DNA of 34,064 nt, taken from assembly GCA_016930275.1 (NCBI GenBank), contig JAFGHA010000221.1, positions 1 to 34,064 on the forward strand, written 5' to 3'. Below, in pieces: positions 1 through 7,619 of this stretch. The notes below the pieces were generated by a model. That model saw nothing but the letters and a program-made list of their open reading frames with translations, searched no databases and was not told where the DNA came from. Position numbers and translations under genes: made by a program. Position 1 is the first letter of the stretch. Every line of letters begins with the position of its first letter. Source of the stretch: Chitinispirillaceae bacterium (lineage in GTDB: Bacteria; Fibrobacterota; Chitinivibrionia; Chitinivibrionales; Chitinispirillaceae).

Positions 1-669
1 AAGTACAATAAACAGAAGCAGGAATTGCGTGAAGACCCGGTACTCGACGGTCTGATGAAAACCAAGGATCTGGTGCAGAAACACAACAGTACCGTAATCG
101 GTACGCTTTCGGTCGCCGTTGTCATCGTTGGGCTGGTATCGGGATATAACTACTTCAAGAATTCCCGTATCAGTCAGGCGCGCAATGAATTCGGGAAAGC
201 GATGGTCTTGTATAACGACCAGAAACTCGGCGACGCGATTGACCAGTTCAGGGCGGTAGCGGAAAAATACCGGAGTACGGTTACCGGTACCATAAGTGCC
301 TATATGCTCGGAAGTATACTGAACCAGCAGGGACGGTACGATGAGGCGATTACCTGGTATGAGGCGGTCGGCAAGGGAACGAATGCCGGATTCGTCAATG
401 CTCAGGCCTGGGAAGGTCTCGCCACGGCGTATGAGATGAAAAATGATACGGCAGCGGCACTCAAATATCTCGAAAAGGCATTGACGGATGACCGGATCGC
501 CTATCGTCACGCCGAGCTCCGGTGGAAAGCGGCGCTGCTGTATCGCGCGTCGGACACCGCGAAAGCTATTGCACTTTGCGATAACATACTCAACGATACG
601 CTCGCGACCGCTCAACATCAGAATGCCGAATTTCTCAAGGCGATGCTCGGTGGCGGAACCGGTCGGTAA
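1..669 (+). CDS. membrane-anchored TPR protein (5' end outside window)
   Basis: The reading frame is open from base 1, so the N-terminus is probably outside the window; a TTG at 25 is the only in-window start candidate and has no clear ribosome binding site. The visible part has a charged N-terminal stretch, one hydrophobic helix (sequence VIGTLSVAVVIVGLVSGYNY, about 30-50 residues in), and then a helical TPR-type region with motifs such as GRYDEAITWYEAV and AALKYLEKAL. This is the layout of YfgM-like or Tol-associated anchored TPR proteins: a single N-terminal anchor with a periplasmic repeat domain for protein-protein contacts. The exact role is not assignable. It ends 42 bases before the receiver-domain gene and may be co-transcribed with it. 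Confidence 0.75.
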   Translation, partial: KYNKQKQELREDPVLDGLMKTKDLVQKHNSTVIGTLSVAVVIVGLVSGYNYFKNSRISQARNEFGKAMVLYNDQKLGDAIDQFRAVAEKYRSTVTGTISAYMLGSILNQQGRYDEAITWYEAVGKGTNAGFVNAQAWEGLATAYEMKNDTAAALKYLEKALTDDRIAYRHAELRWKAALLYRASDTAKAIALCDNILNDTLATAQHQNAEFLKAMLGGGTGR

Positions 670-711
670 CAAACAGTGACGAATTGTCGCTTTACAATAA
701 TGGAGGATTTC

Positions 712-1050
712 ATGAATGTTTTACTGATGGACGATATACGCAAACGGCGTCACCAGATCAAGGATCTTTTGACGAAACAGCACACCGTCGCCGAATGTTT
801 CACCTCAAACGAATTTATCGAGCAAGTGCAGACGGACGATTTCGACATGGTGGTGCTCGACATGGATACCTGGAAGAAAGGATCGTCGATCTATCATTAC
901 TTCCGTATCGGTAAACATCTTGAAAAACTGCCTGTCGTACTATATAATACAGATGATGATGCGCCGTATCTTCCTGATCGTGCTCGTCATGAAAACGACC
1001 GGATCTTGCCGAAACCCTTCGAGATAGAATCTCTGGTGGAGTCGGTTTAA
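712..1050 (+). CDS. stand-alone response-regulator receiver domain
   Basis: This 112-residue protein is a single CheY-like receiver domain with no output domain. The acidic pair D7-D8, the likely phospho-acceptor D50 (VVLDMD) and the K101-P102 pair before the last helix are all in the expected places. The ATG at 712 is chosen because a GGAGG lies at 702-706 just upstream; an in-frame start at 676 would put that ribosome binding site inside the gene. No histidine kinase is in the window. The next gene, a ParA-M23 fusion, starts 25 bases downstream, so the receiver may signal to it; that is inference from position. The spacing after beta-4 is divergent, so phosphorylation is likely but not certain. 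Confidence 0.75.
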   Translation: MNVLLMDDIRKRRHQIKDLLTKQHTVAECFTSNEFIEQVQTDDFDMVVLDMDTWKKGSSIYHYFRIGKHLEKLPVVLYNTDDDAPYLPDRARHENDRILPKPFEIESLVESV

Positions 1051-1074
1051 CATGATTAACGCCATAGTTGCAGT

Positions 1075-2907
1075 ATGGGAGACTTCACCGAAAAAACGCT
1101 GATATTCGCCGACACCGACAACGGTGGTGTTATCCATATTGCAAACATCAAAGGCGGCGTCGGAAAATCAACCGTTGCGACCAATCTTGCGGCAGCCCTT
1201 TCCCGGAAGGGCCCTACGCTTCTCATCGACCTTGATGTTCAGGGAAGTGCCACGGTAGCACTCGGCAGCAACGTCGAAAATGAGCGCCAGTCTTCCTGGA
1301 AGCTGTTTGAACAGCGGTTCTCATCTACCGGAAACAGTACGGCGGACAACACTTTTTTTTCGCAGCTGACCTTTTCGGCTCGGCATGTCGAACGGAAACT
1401 TTTCGGCGCCATCGTCGGCAACAACGCGATAACCTCCCTTGTTGTCACCATTCAGCCCTGTCTCGATCTTATTCCCGCGGGAACAGGGCTGTTCAAGACA
1501 CCTTCCCGTTTCCAACTCAGTAACCTCGCTTTTAATCTTTCAATCTGCCGGGAATATTACAAGTATATCATCCTCGATACACCATCGGTCTGGAACAGCC
1601 TGACGCGTCTGCTTTATCTCTCAAGCGATCTCAATCTTGTACCGGTAACCCTTAATGCGTTATCGACTAAAAGTCTCAGAGATTACCTCTGCAACGTGCG
1701 AAATCTAGCGCGGCAGTATCCGTCGACCAGGTTGCGGATTATAAAAAACGAGGTGTTCGGTCGCAAGGATTCGAAAGTCATCGGAAAAACCCGCACGATG
1801 AACGAAAACCGCAAGTTTCTCGAAAATCTTTGTGAACAGGTTACCTTCACGGGAAACAGCGGTGTTTCACTGTTGCCGCAATCGATCATTTTTGATCTTG
1901 AAATTCCGGAATCGGCGATTGTGCGCAATGCGCAGGATGAGGGAATGTCGGTGTATCAGTACCAGCAATACGGTAAGGTCAACAAGGCTTTTGACGAGTT
2001 GGCGAAAAGGGTGCAATATGTGCTCAATACCGGTTCCGAATCCAACCGTGGCGGGACGTCGACTGCTCATATCGGAAAAGCGATCGTTGCGGCCGCATGC
2101 ATCCTGTTCTTGGGAATCGTGGGAACCCACCGGCCGGGAATGACCATTGAACCGCCGAAACCGGTGGCCCCCCAGCAACTGGTCATTCCTACGGAAGGTT
2201 TTTTCACGCATACGTTTCGTGAAGGAGAATCACTGCATAAACTTGCCAAATACGCAATCTGCCGTTTCAGAGCGATGGTTCCGTCGTGGCAGGAGGTGAA
2301 CGACTATGCGGATGAAGTGATCACCATTCACAACCTTACCCGTGAAGATACCGTTCCCGCGATAAAAGGGAAGGCAATCAAAGAAGGCTGTTCGATCACT
2401 TTTTATCCCCCGCTGCGGATTACCAACGAAAAGGGCAATCAGCTTATCCCCGTCTACTCGTATTTTGTCAAGATGGTCGAGGATTCCTTCGCATATGTCA
2501 CCGGTGACTGGTGCGAGCGCGGTACCGGCGGCGGACAGCCCCATTACGGTATCGATGTGGCCGCACAGCGGGGTTCCCGGGTATATGCCCCGATCAGCGG
2601 GAAAACGGTACTGCTGACGAACGAATCGATGGGAAGAACCATTGGTATCGTAAAAGATGAAATGGTGATTTTTTTCTGTCATATGGACAAGCGGTTTTTC
2701 GGTGCGGGTGACAGTATCACTGCGGGTACACCGGTCGGTACCATCGGTATGACGGGCAGATCGAGCGGGCCCCACGTTCATGTCGGTTACGGCATACGCT
2801 CACAGAGCAGAAGCGACTTCAAATTCGGTGGAGCTCACTACCGAGTTACCGATCCGAAACTTTTCTTCTACCGCGAAAAATATCTCGAAAACATCAGTAA
2901 CGGTTGA
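1075..2907 (+). CDS. ParA/MinD-type ATPase fused to TM helix, LysM-like domain and M23 peptidase
   Basis: This 610-residue protein joins two normally separate activities. Residues 19-315 are a ParA-family ATPase: deviant Walker A KGGVGKST at 26-33, the DLDVQG switch at about 52-57, and Walker B-like IILDTPS around D168. Residues about 334-350 are a single hydrophobic helix. Residues about 370-445 resemble a LysM domain (HTFREGESLHKLAKYA, then TIHNLT). Residues about 470-600 are an M23/LytM metallopeptidase with H490-x3-D494, H536 and H567-x-H569, so zinc ligands and catalytic histidines look intact. The expected topology is ATPase in the cytoplasm and peptidase in the periplasm. I see no strong ribosome binding site at ATG 1075, and no better start before Walker A. 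It probably forms an operon with the receiver gene. Confidence 0.88.
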   Translation: MGDFTEKTLIFADTDNGGVIHIANIKGGVGKSTVATNLAAALSRKGPTLLIDLDVQGSATVALGSNVENERQSSWKLFEQRFSSTGNSTADNTFFSQLTFSARHVERKLFGAIVGNNAITSLVVTIQPCLDLIPAGTGLFKTPSRFQLSNLAFNLSICREYYKYIILDTPSVWNSLTRLLYLSSDLNLVPVTLNALSTKSLRDYLCNVRNLARQYPSTRLRIIKNEVFGRKDSKVIGKTRTMNENRKFLENLCEQVTFTGNSGVSLLPQSIIFDLEIPESAIVRNAQDEGMSVYQYQQYGKVNKAFDELAKRVQYVLNTGSESNRGGTSTAHIGKAIVAAACILFLGIVGTHRPGMTIEPPKPVAPQQLVIPTEGFFTHTFREGESLHKLAKYAICRFRAMVPSWQEVNDYADEVITIHNLTREDTVPAIKGKAIKEGCSITFYPPLRITNEKGNQLIPVYSYFVKMVEDSFAYVTGDWCERGTGGGQPHYGIDVAAQRGSRVYAPISGKTVLLTNESMGRTIGIVKDEMVIFFCHMDKRFFGAGDSITAGTPVGTIGMTGRSSGPHVHVGYGIRSQSRSDFKFGGAHYRVTDPKLFFYREKYLENISNG

Positions 2908-3038
2908 TTTTACCGCACAACGGTACTATTCATTGCACCGGGTTTCTGCATTGTCTGCGTTGCACGGGTGCGGTGACTTCGCGCTCCGGGTTGCCGGGTT
3001 CAAGGGAAAACCGGTAATTTTACTTACCGGAGTAGTAA

Positions 3039-3068
3039 TTGCCGGAATGATGCATTATATGGTACACT
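3039..3068 (+). promoter_or_regulatory. candidate sigma-70-like promoter for the large TPR gene
   Basis: TTGCCG at 3039-3044 and TACACT at 3063-3068 are separated by 18 bases, and lie about 50 bases before the ATG of the secreted TPR gene. This is a sequence match only, and the organism's consensus is unknown. The 211-base gap from 2908 to 3118 otherwise shows nothing; an open frame running across it from inside the peptidase gene looks like a shadow. Confidence 0.3.
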
Positions 3069-3118
3069 ATCATGTAAATTGCCTGAGAGACAGCACCTGA
3101 CCACCCCGGAGTTATAAA

Positions 3119-5065
3119 ATGCTGAAAATACTGATGATCCTGCTGATTACCGTTAGTTCCATTTACGCCGCGAAAAATCAGGACACTTACGGCACCGAAG
3201 ATGCGATACGATCGTTACTTGAAAAAGGAAAATATGATGAAGCGATTTCGCTCATGGAGCAGCGACTGAAGAAGCTGTATGCCGATACCGCAGGAAACAG
3301 CCATGCGATCACCTATGCTGAAAACAATCTCGCCACGGTGTACATGAACAAAGGTGATTTCGACAGGGCGGAGCAACTGCTGACGCAGGTGTATCATACC
3401 TATAAAAGCGAACCTGATAAATGGATGCGTGAGATAGGCAGCGTCGTGAATAACCTCTGCATCGTATATCAGACCAGGGCGCAGCTGGACAGGGGGATTG
3501 AACTCCTCGAAACGACATTGAGCCTGTTGAAGGAAAACGGGGAGGCGGAAAGCGTGATGTATGCAATGCTGCTGGTGAGCCTGGCAGGTTTCCAGCGTGA
3601 CCGTAAAGCGTATGACAAGTCGTCGGCGATATATAACGAGGCGCTGTCGATGCTGCTGAAAAAACAGGGTGAGCAGAGCAGCACGATCGGTATCGTGTAC
3701 AACAATTACGGCGAATGCCTGTTCGAAAAAGGGGATTATCACGAAGCGAAGGAACTGTATGAAAAATCATTGAAAATTTTCTCGAACTACTGGCAGGATG
3801 ATGATCCGAATCTGGCACCGTCCTATAACAACCTCGGAAAAACTCACTGCAAACTCGGTAATCTGAAACTTGCCGAGGACTATCTGATCAGGGCACGGGA
3901 TATGAAAGTAAAGGAATTGGGCGATAAGGAACACCCGGAACTGATCGAAACCTACGAAAACCTCTCAGAACTTTATCGGACACTTAACGACAGCGTAAAA
4001 GCGGAAACCTACCGGACGATGGCCGAAGACATCAGGAAAACGAAAAAAATCACCGGAACGGTCGGCTCGACTCAGAGGGTTACCATGAATGAACAGGAAT
4101 CACTTCTGATAAAACAGCTGCCGGCAATCGAATCGGCGATCAGCAGACTGGCGGAAATTCTTGCCGGTGTCAATCCGGAATACGAGGCGGTGGTAAACTA
4201 CGGTCACGATCTTGAGAAATTCAGGGAACGTTCGGCGGACGCTGTTACCGTTGAAAATGAAAATTACTGGAAGGCGTTTTTTGTCATGACGCACAGCGTG
4301 CCGTACATCCAGCTGTCCCGTGCACTGTTGCAGATGCGTGAGGGGTATCTGAGGAAAGCGGTTTACAATTTACATTTCGCCAAGTTTTTCACGACAAAGG
4401 ATAATCGTGAATATGTGATCATGTTTCTGAAAATGTATCAGGAGCTCACGCAATCCGCTAACGAACTGGTTGAATCGGGGATAGAAAGTTATGATGCGGG
4501 GGATTTTGAAAAAGCGATGGAGTTCTATGAGAAGGCATTGCGCCTGTACCCGACATCACCGCTGGCACTGTATGAAATCGGTCTGGTGTACATGACCCTT
4601 GATCTGGGGGTGAAAATTCCGAAAGAAGGTTTTGTCACCATCAAGGAGAAGGAGGGAGTTAAAAAAACGAAACTGGATTCACACGGCGGGATTCCTTATT
4701 TCAAAAAGGTCAGAGAGTACGATCCGTTTTTCAAATTCGCCTATCAGGGGGGAAAGGAACTTATCCCGAAAATGGGCGTAATAATGAAGGAAATCGAGCC
4801 TCGTTTCACCTCGTTGTACGACGGTTCAATCAAGGCGGAGGACATGACCGCGCTCGGTGACGCATTTGTCGCCATCGGACAACCGGAATATGCGATATAC
4901 GCGTATACCACCGCTTTTTACGGTACGTTAAACGAGACATACGATAAAAAACTGCTGGCTAAAATCATCGATTCACTCGAAATGCTACATGCCGGGAAAA
5001 CCGGAAGATTTCTTAAAAAGGAAATGCGGAAGCTGAGTCGGCGGGAGAAGCCGGGGAGAGGGTAA
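3119..5065 (+). CDS. large secreted TPR-repeat protein
   Basis: This 648-residue protein starts with a signal peptide (MLKILMILLITVSSIYA, cleavage probably after A17). Residues about 30-310 hold kinesin-light-chain-style TPR repeats of about 42 residues, for example TYAENNLATVYMNKGDFDRAEQ, YNNYGECLFEKGDYHEAKE and YNNLGKTHCKLGNLKLAED. A middle region without clear repeats (about 330-440) is followed by another TPR (ESYDAGDFEKAMEFYEKALR) and a helical C-terminus. It is likely a periplasmic scaffold for protein assembly; no enzymatic motif is visible. GGAG at 3107-3110 lies 8 bases before the ATG. No neighbour fixes a more precise role. Confidence 0.85.
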   Translation: MLKILMILLITVSSIYAAKNQDTYGTEDAIRSLLEKGKYDEAISLMEQRLKKLYADTAGNSHAITYAENNLATVYMNKGDFDRAEQLLTQVYHTYKSEPDKWMREIGSVVNNLCIVYQTRAQLDRGIELLETTLSLLKENGEAESVMYAMLLVSLAGFQRDRKAYDKSSAIYNEALSMLLKKQGEQSSTIGIVYNNYGECLFEKGDYHEAKELYEKSLKIFSNYWQDDDPNLAPSYNNLGKTHCKLGNLKLAEDYLIRARDMKVKELGDKEHPELIETYENLSELYRTLNDSVKAETYRTMAEDIRKTKKITGTVGSTQRVTMNEQESLLIKQLPAIESAISRLAEILAGVNPEYEAVVNYGHDLEKFRERSADAVTVENENYWKAFFVMTHSVPYIQLSRALLQMREGYLRKAVYNLHFAKFFTTKDNREYVIMFLKMYQELTQSANELVESGIESYDAGDFEKAMEFYEKALRLYPTSPLALYEIGLVYMTLDLGVKIPKEGFVTIKEKEGVKKTKLDSHGGIPYFKKVREYDPFFKFAYQGGKELIPKMGVIMKEIEPRFTSLYDGSIKAEDMTALGDAFVAIGQPEYAIYAYTTAFYGTLNETYDKKLLAKIIDSLEMLHAGKTGRFLKKEMRKLSRREKPGRG

Positions 5066-5259
5066 ACGGAATTATGACAGAATCACCACTATCAGTATAG
5101 CCTGCGTGCAGGGAACGAAGTGGCAAATCACTGGTTCCACAGGGGAGTACTACGACAAAACTGAATTAAAATCGTTTCACTTTGTTTATTTTTTATTTTT
5201 TGTAGAACAAAATTCTCACGCTACCATTTCCTGTTACTCCAGATACCACAACTTGTGGC

Positions 5260-5273
5260 AGGCGGAACGCCAC
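5260..5273 (+). repeat. left copy of a 14-base inverted repeat
   Basis: AGGCGGAACGCCAC here is the exact reverse complement of 5512-5525, and the match extends to 18 of 20 bases on the outer side of this copy. The copy also sits in its own hairpin (GTGGC at 5255-5259 with GCCAC at 5269-5273). Confidence 0.6.
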
Positions 5274-5360
5274 GATTTGTTTTTATGTCCTGAAGACATC
5301 TATTTTATTAATTACTACTATTCAAAAATACTTGTAAACTGTTCATTGGGATGGGGGGGG

Positions 5361-5386
5361 GGCTCATAAATCCTTCAAAATGAGCC
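5361..5386 (+). other. stem-loop beside the G10 tract
   Basis: GGCTCAT at 5361-5367 pairs perfectly with ATGAGCC at 5380-5386 across a 12-base loop. No T-run follows on the plus strand, so it is a poor terminator. On the minus strand the G10 tract reads as C10. The role is unknown. Confidence 0.35.
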
Positions 5387-5511
5387 AATTTAAAATGAAA
5401 TCCGATCACACTTCGATCAACTCAGTGCATCGCTTCGAGAACCTCAGCGTCGGGAATTTAGCCAATTCTGAAAAGGTATCAATAACGGTGTATCTGCATC
5501 GGCAAAAAATT

Positions 5512-5525
5512 GTGGCGTTCCGCCT
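5512..5525 (-). repeat. right copy of a 14-base inverted repeat
   Basis: GTGGCGTTCCGCCT here is the exact reverse complement of 5260-5273, 238 bases away. The pair could bound a decayed miniature element; no transposase remnant is seen between the copies. Confidence 0.6.
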
Positions 5526-5737
5526 AGCAAAAAAAGTTTATTGCACTGGGTTCTAATCGCTTAAGGAACGAAATTATAACTTTTGGTCAGTTTAGGTAAA
5601 ACATTTTAAATCTGATTCATATATATTATTGGTAATGTTACACAGGGATTCTCATCCGGCTTTTACAGGCAAGATTATTTTCAGCTAAAGTATTACGATT
5701 ATATAAGTAACAAAATTCTTAAACAGTGGGGGGACAT

Positions 5738-7222
5738 ATGTTAAGAAATGTTTTCTATGTTATCGCGGTAACCGTTTTTTCTGCAAGTACTCAAACGATT
5801 AACTTGCAGGGAGTAGTATCCAATTCCGATGGAGACCCGATTTCCGGGGCAATTGTGTCACTGGTAGTTCAAGACATGAAGGATACCACCGGTGCCGATG
5901 GAAAATATGCTTTCTCAAGCGGTACCTCGGTGAAACATCTCTCTGTCATTGCGCCGCAATCAAATGATATTTCATTAAAAAACAGTGTATTGCAATTCGC
6001 CCTGAGCACTCAATCACCCATGAAGGTTGAACTGTTTGATTTAAAGGGAAACCTTATCATGCGGGAAGCAGACATGAATGCGGCTGCAGGGATGTACCGA
6101 TTCGATATCTCAAGAAACTGCCAGGCTGCAAAGGTTCTTATTATCAAGGCTGCAATCGGCAGGTCGGAAGTATCGTTTCGCTATATGTCGTTGGGGGGAC
6201 AGAATGCTCTCACTACCGTCAATTCAACATCTGCAGCTAACAGCGGCAGCGGCCTGACGGCAATGGCTGCTGCAGTCGATACTCTCAAAGTTACGGCAAC
6301 GGGTTACAAGACAAAATCCGTAGCGATTACCTCTCTGGAAAATCAGGAACAGAATATTACCCTGGAGGCTGAAGCCGCCGGCAAGGAATTTCCCACGGCC
6401 GATCCTACCAAAAAGGGGCCGTTCGAGGTGACGTCCGAAAAGGACGTAGGTCCTTTGGCGGGAATTGCCGATGATCCGATCTACCACAAACAGAAACGCC
6501 TCAACCTGTACTACCCCAAAAACTTTGCAACCAGCGGGTACCTCCATCCCATCCTTATTTGGGCCAACGGGTATAAGGACAACCCCGAAGAGAATCCCCC
6601 GGATTGTATAATCGATCGCAACCAACAGTGGTGTGGACAGTATTTACCAATAATAGAACATTTAGCCTCGCACGGTTTCTTCGTGGTGGCTCCACTCAGC
6701 ACCGCCACAGGTTCGGGCGATCCTCTCCCCACGATCGTGGCCATGGACTGGATTATAGAGCAGAATGAGGATCCGGAAAGCCCTTATTACCAGCATCTTG
6801 ATGCGTCCAGGATCGGCCAGCTCGGTCACTCGTTTGGCGGAATGTCTACGTGCAAATCAGCGGCAGATCCCCGCTACAAGGCCCTTGCCACGATCTGCGG
6901 CACCAACCCTCTCTCCGGCGTTCACACCCCGATGCTGTTCTACTGCGGCGGGAAAGACGGCACGGTGTCGTGCGATGGTGTTAAAAACACCTTCAAAACG
7001 GTCACGAACCAGCCTGCCTTCTTCATCAACGAGTTTAACTCTGACCACGGTTGGTGGGTGTACCAGGGACCAGGTGGTGTCTCGCTCAGCGCGGCTGCCG
7101 CGTGGTTCAGGGTTTTCCTGATGAACGACACCTCGAACCGTAAGTTTTTCTATGGTTCGGATTGCACCTTCTGCAAGGATTCACGCGTGGATGCTGAACA
7201 GAATAGTCTCATGGCCCAGTAG
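5738..7222 (+). CDS. secreted alpha/beta hydrolase with N-terminal Ig-like and sorting-like domains
   Basis: This 494-residue secreted protein has a signal peptide (MLRNVFYVIAVTVFSAS). A carboxypeptidase-regulatory-like beta-sandwich follows (about 20-75, GVVSNSDGDPISGAIV), then a stretch resembling a T9SS or FlgD-type beta-sandwich (about 80-150, KVELFDLKGNLI then GMYRFDIS). A Ser-rich linker leads to a chlorophyllase/PET-hydrolase-like alpha/beta hydrolase (about 225-490). The catalytic triad is S365 (GHSFGG), D407 (GGKDG) and H437 (SDHGWW). It probably acts on extracellular esters, perhaps of plant polymers, but the substrate is not readable. The ATG at 5738 is chosen over the GTG at 5726 because the purine-rich GTGGGGGGA just upstream is the ribosome binding site. 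The C-terminus has an extra Cys pair (SDCTFCKD). A strong terminator follows. Confidence 0.85.
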   Translation: MLRNVFYVIAVTVFSASTQTINLQGVVSNSDGDPISGAIVSLVVQDMKDTTGADGKYAFSSGTSVKHLSVIAPQSNDISLKNSVLQFALSTQSPMKVELFDLKGNLIMREADMNAAAGMYRFDISRNCQAAKVLIIKAAIGRSEVSFRYMSLGGQNALTTVNSTSAANSGSGLTAMAAAVDTLKVTATGYKTKSVAITSLENQEQNITLEAEAAGKEFPTADPTKKGPFEVTSEKDVGPLAGIADDPIYHKQKRLNLYYPKNFATSGYLHPILIWANGYKDNPEENPPDCIIDRNQQWCGQYLPIIEHLASHGFFVVAPLSTATGSGDPLPTIVAMDWIIEQNEDPESPYYQHLDASRIGQLGHSFGGMSTCKSAADPRYKALATICGTNPLSGVHTPMLFYCGGKDGTVSCDGVKNTFKTVTNQPAFFINEFNSDHGWWVYQGPGGVSLSAAAAWFRVFLMNDTSNRKFFYGSDCTFCKDSRVDAEQNSLMAQ

Positions 7223-7251
7223 AAGTAGATCGTCTCATCGCGATTTCAACC

Positions 7252-7302
7252 GGCTTTCGTGACGTCTGCTATTTCCAGACGTACGAAAGCCCTTCTTCAT
7301 TT
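7252..7302 (+). terminator. strong intrinsic terminator after the secreted hydrolase
   Basis: GGCTTTCGT (7252-7260) pairs with ACGAAAGCC (7283-7291), and ACGTCTG (7262-7268) pairs with CAGACGT (7276-7282), with one bulged G and a 7-base loop. A pyrimidine-rich tail, CTTCTTCATTT, follows. It ends the transcription unit 29 bases after the stop codon. Confidence 0.8.
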
Positions 7303-7619
7303 ATGGCGTTTCGACGACCACGTTCGATGATCGGGACTGCCATCTGGAACATGTTTTTTTAATTCTGTAACAGGTATGACGTAGTATTTCAGGGTGCCGC
7401 TTCGCTGTTGTTTCCGTTATATTCAGAATTCCACAGCTGTCAGACAACACTAATACTGGTCAATTCTCCTGCCGTATTATAGTTTAGAACTTTTTACAGG
7501 TTTGACGGTAGCGGTCAGCGCCCAGCTTGTTATGAGCTTTTTACCCTAATCATCACATCTGTTTGACAACAATCTGAAGAGAACGCGACCATGTTTTTTC
7601 CACACGGGAAAACAGTGAC
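7303..7619. other. gene-free gap before the radical-SAM locus
   Basis: No gene is seen. TTGACG at 7502-7507 and TTGACA at 7562-7567 are -35-like, but neither has a convincing -10 element at the right distance. I could not recognise a cobalamin riboswitch here although the next gene encodes a B12-type radical SAM protein. Confidence 0.4.

Larger units (their letters stand above)
5066..5737. other. 672-base AT-richer gap with inverted repeats and a G10 run
   Basis: No convincing gene. The region is visibly AT-richer than its flanks. An 87-residue open frame at 5106-5369 has no family signal and no ribosome binding site. The gap holds a 14-base inverted repeat pair (5260-5273 and 5512-5525), a run of ten Gs at 5353-5362, and a 7-base stem (5361-5367 with 5380-5386). 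Confidence 0.5.

Noticed and set aside
2780..3100. 106-codon plus-strand frame overlapping the end of the M23 gene
   Set aside because: Most of it lies over the peptidase codons in another frame; no ribosome binding site or family pattern. Judged a shadow.
5106..5369. 87-codon frame in the AT-rich gap
   Set aside because: No ribosome binding site, ends in the G10 tract, low-complexity aromatic protein; not supported as a gene.
7303..7619. Possible cobalamin riboswitch before the first B12-type radical SAM gene
   Set aside because: I could not find the conserved B12 box or GCCACTG-like elements; a covariance search (Rfam RF00174) would decide.
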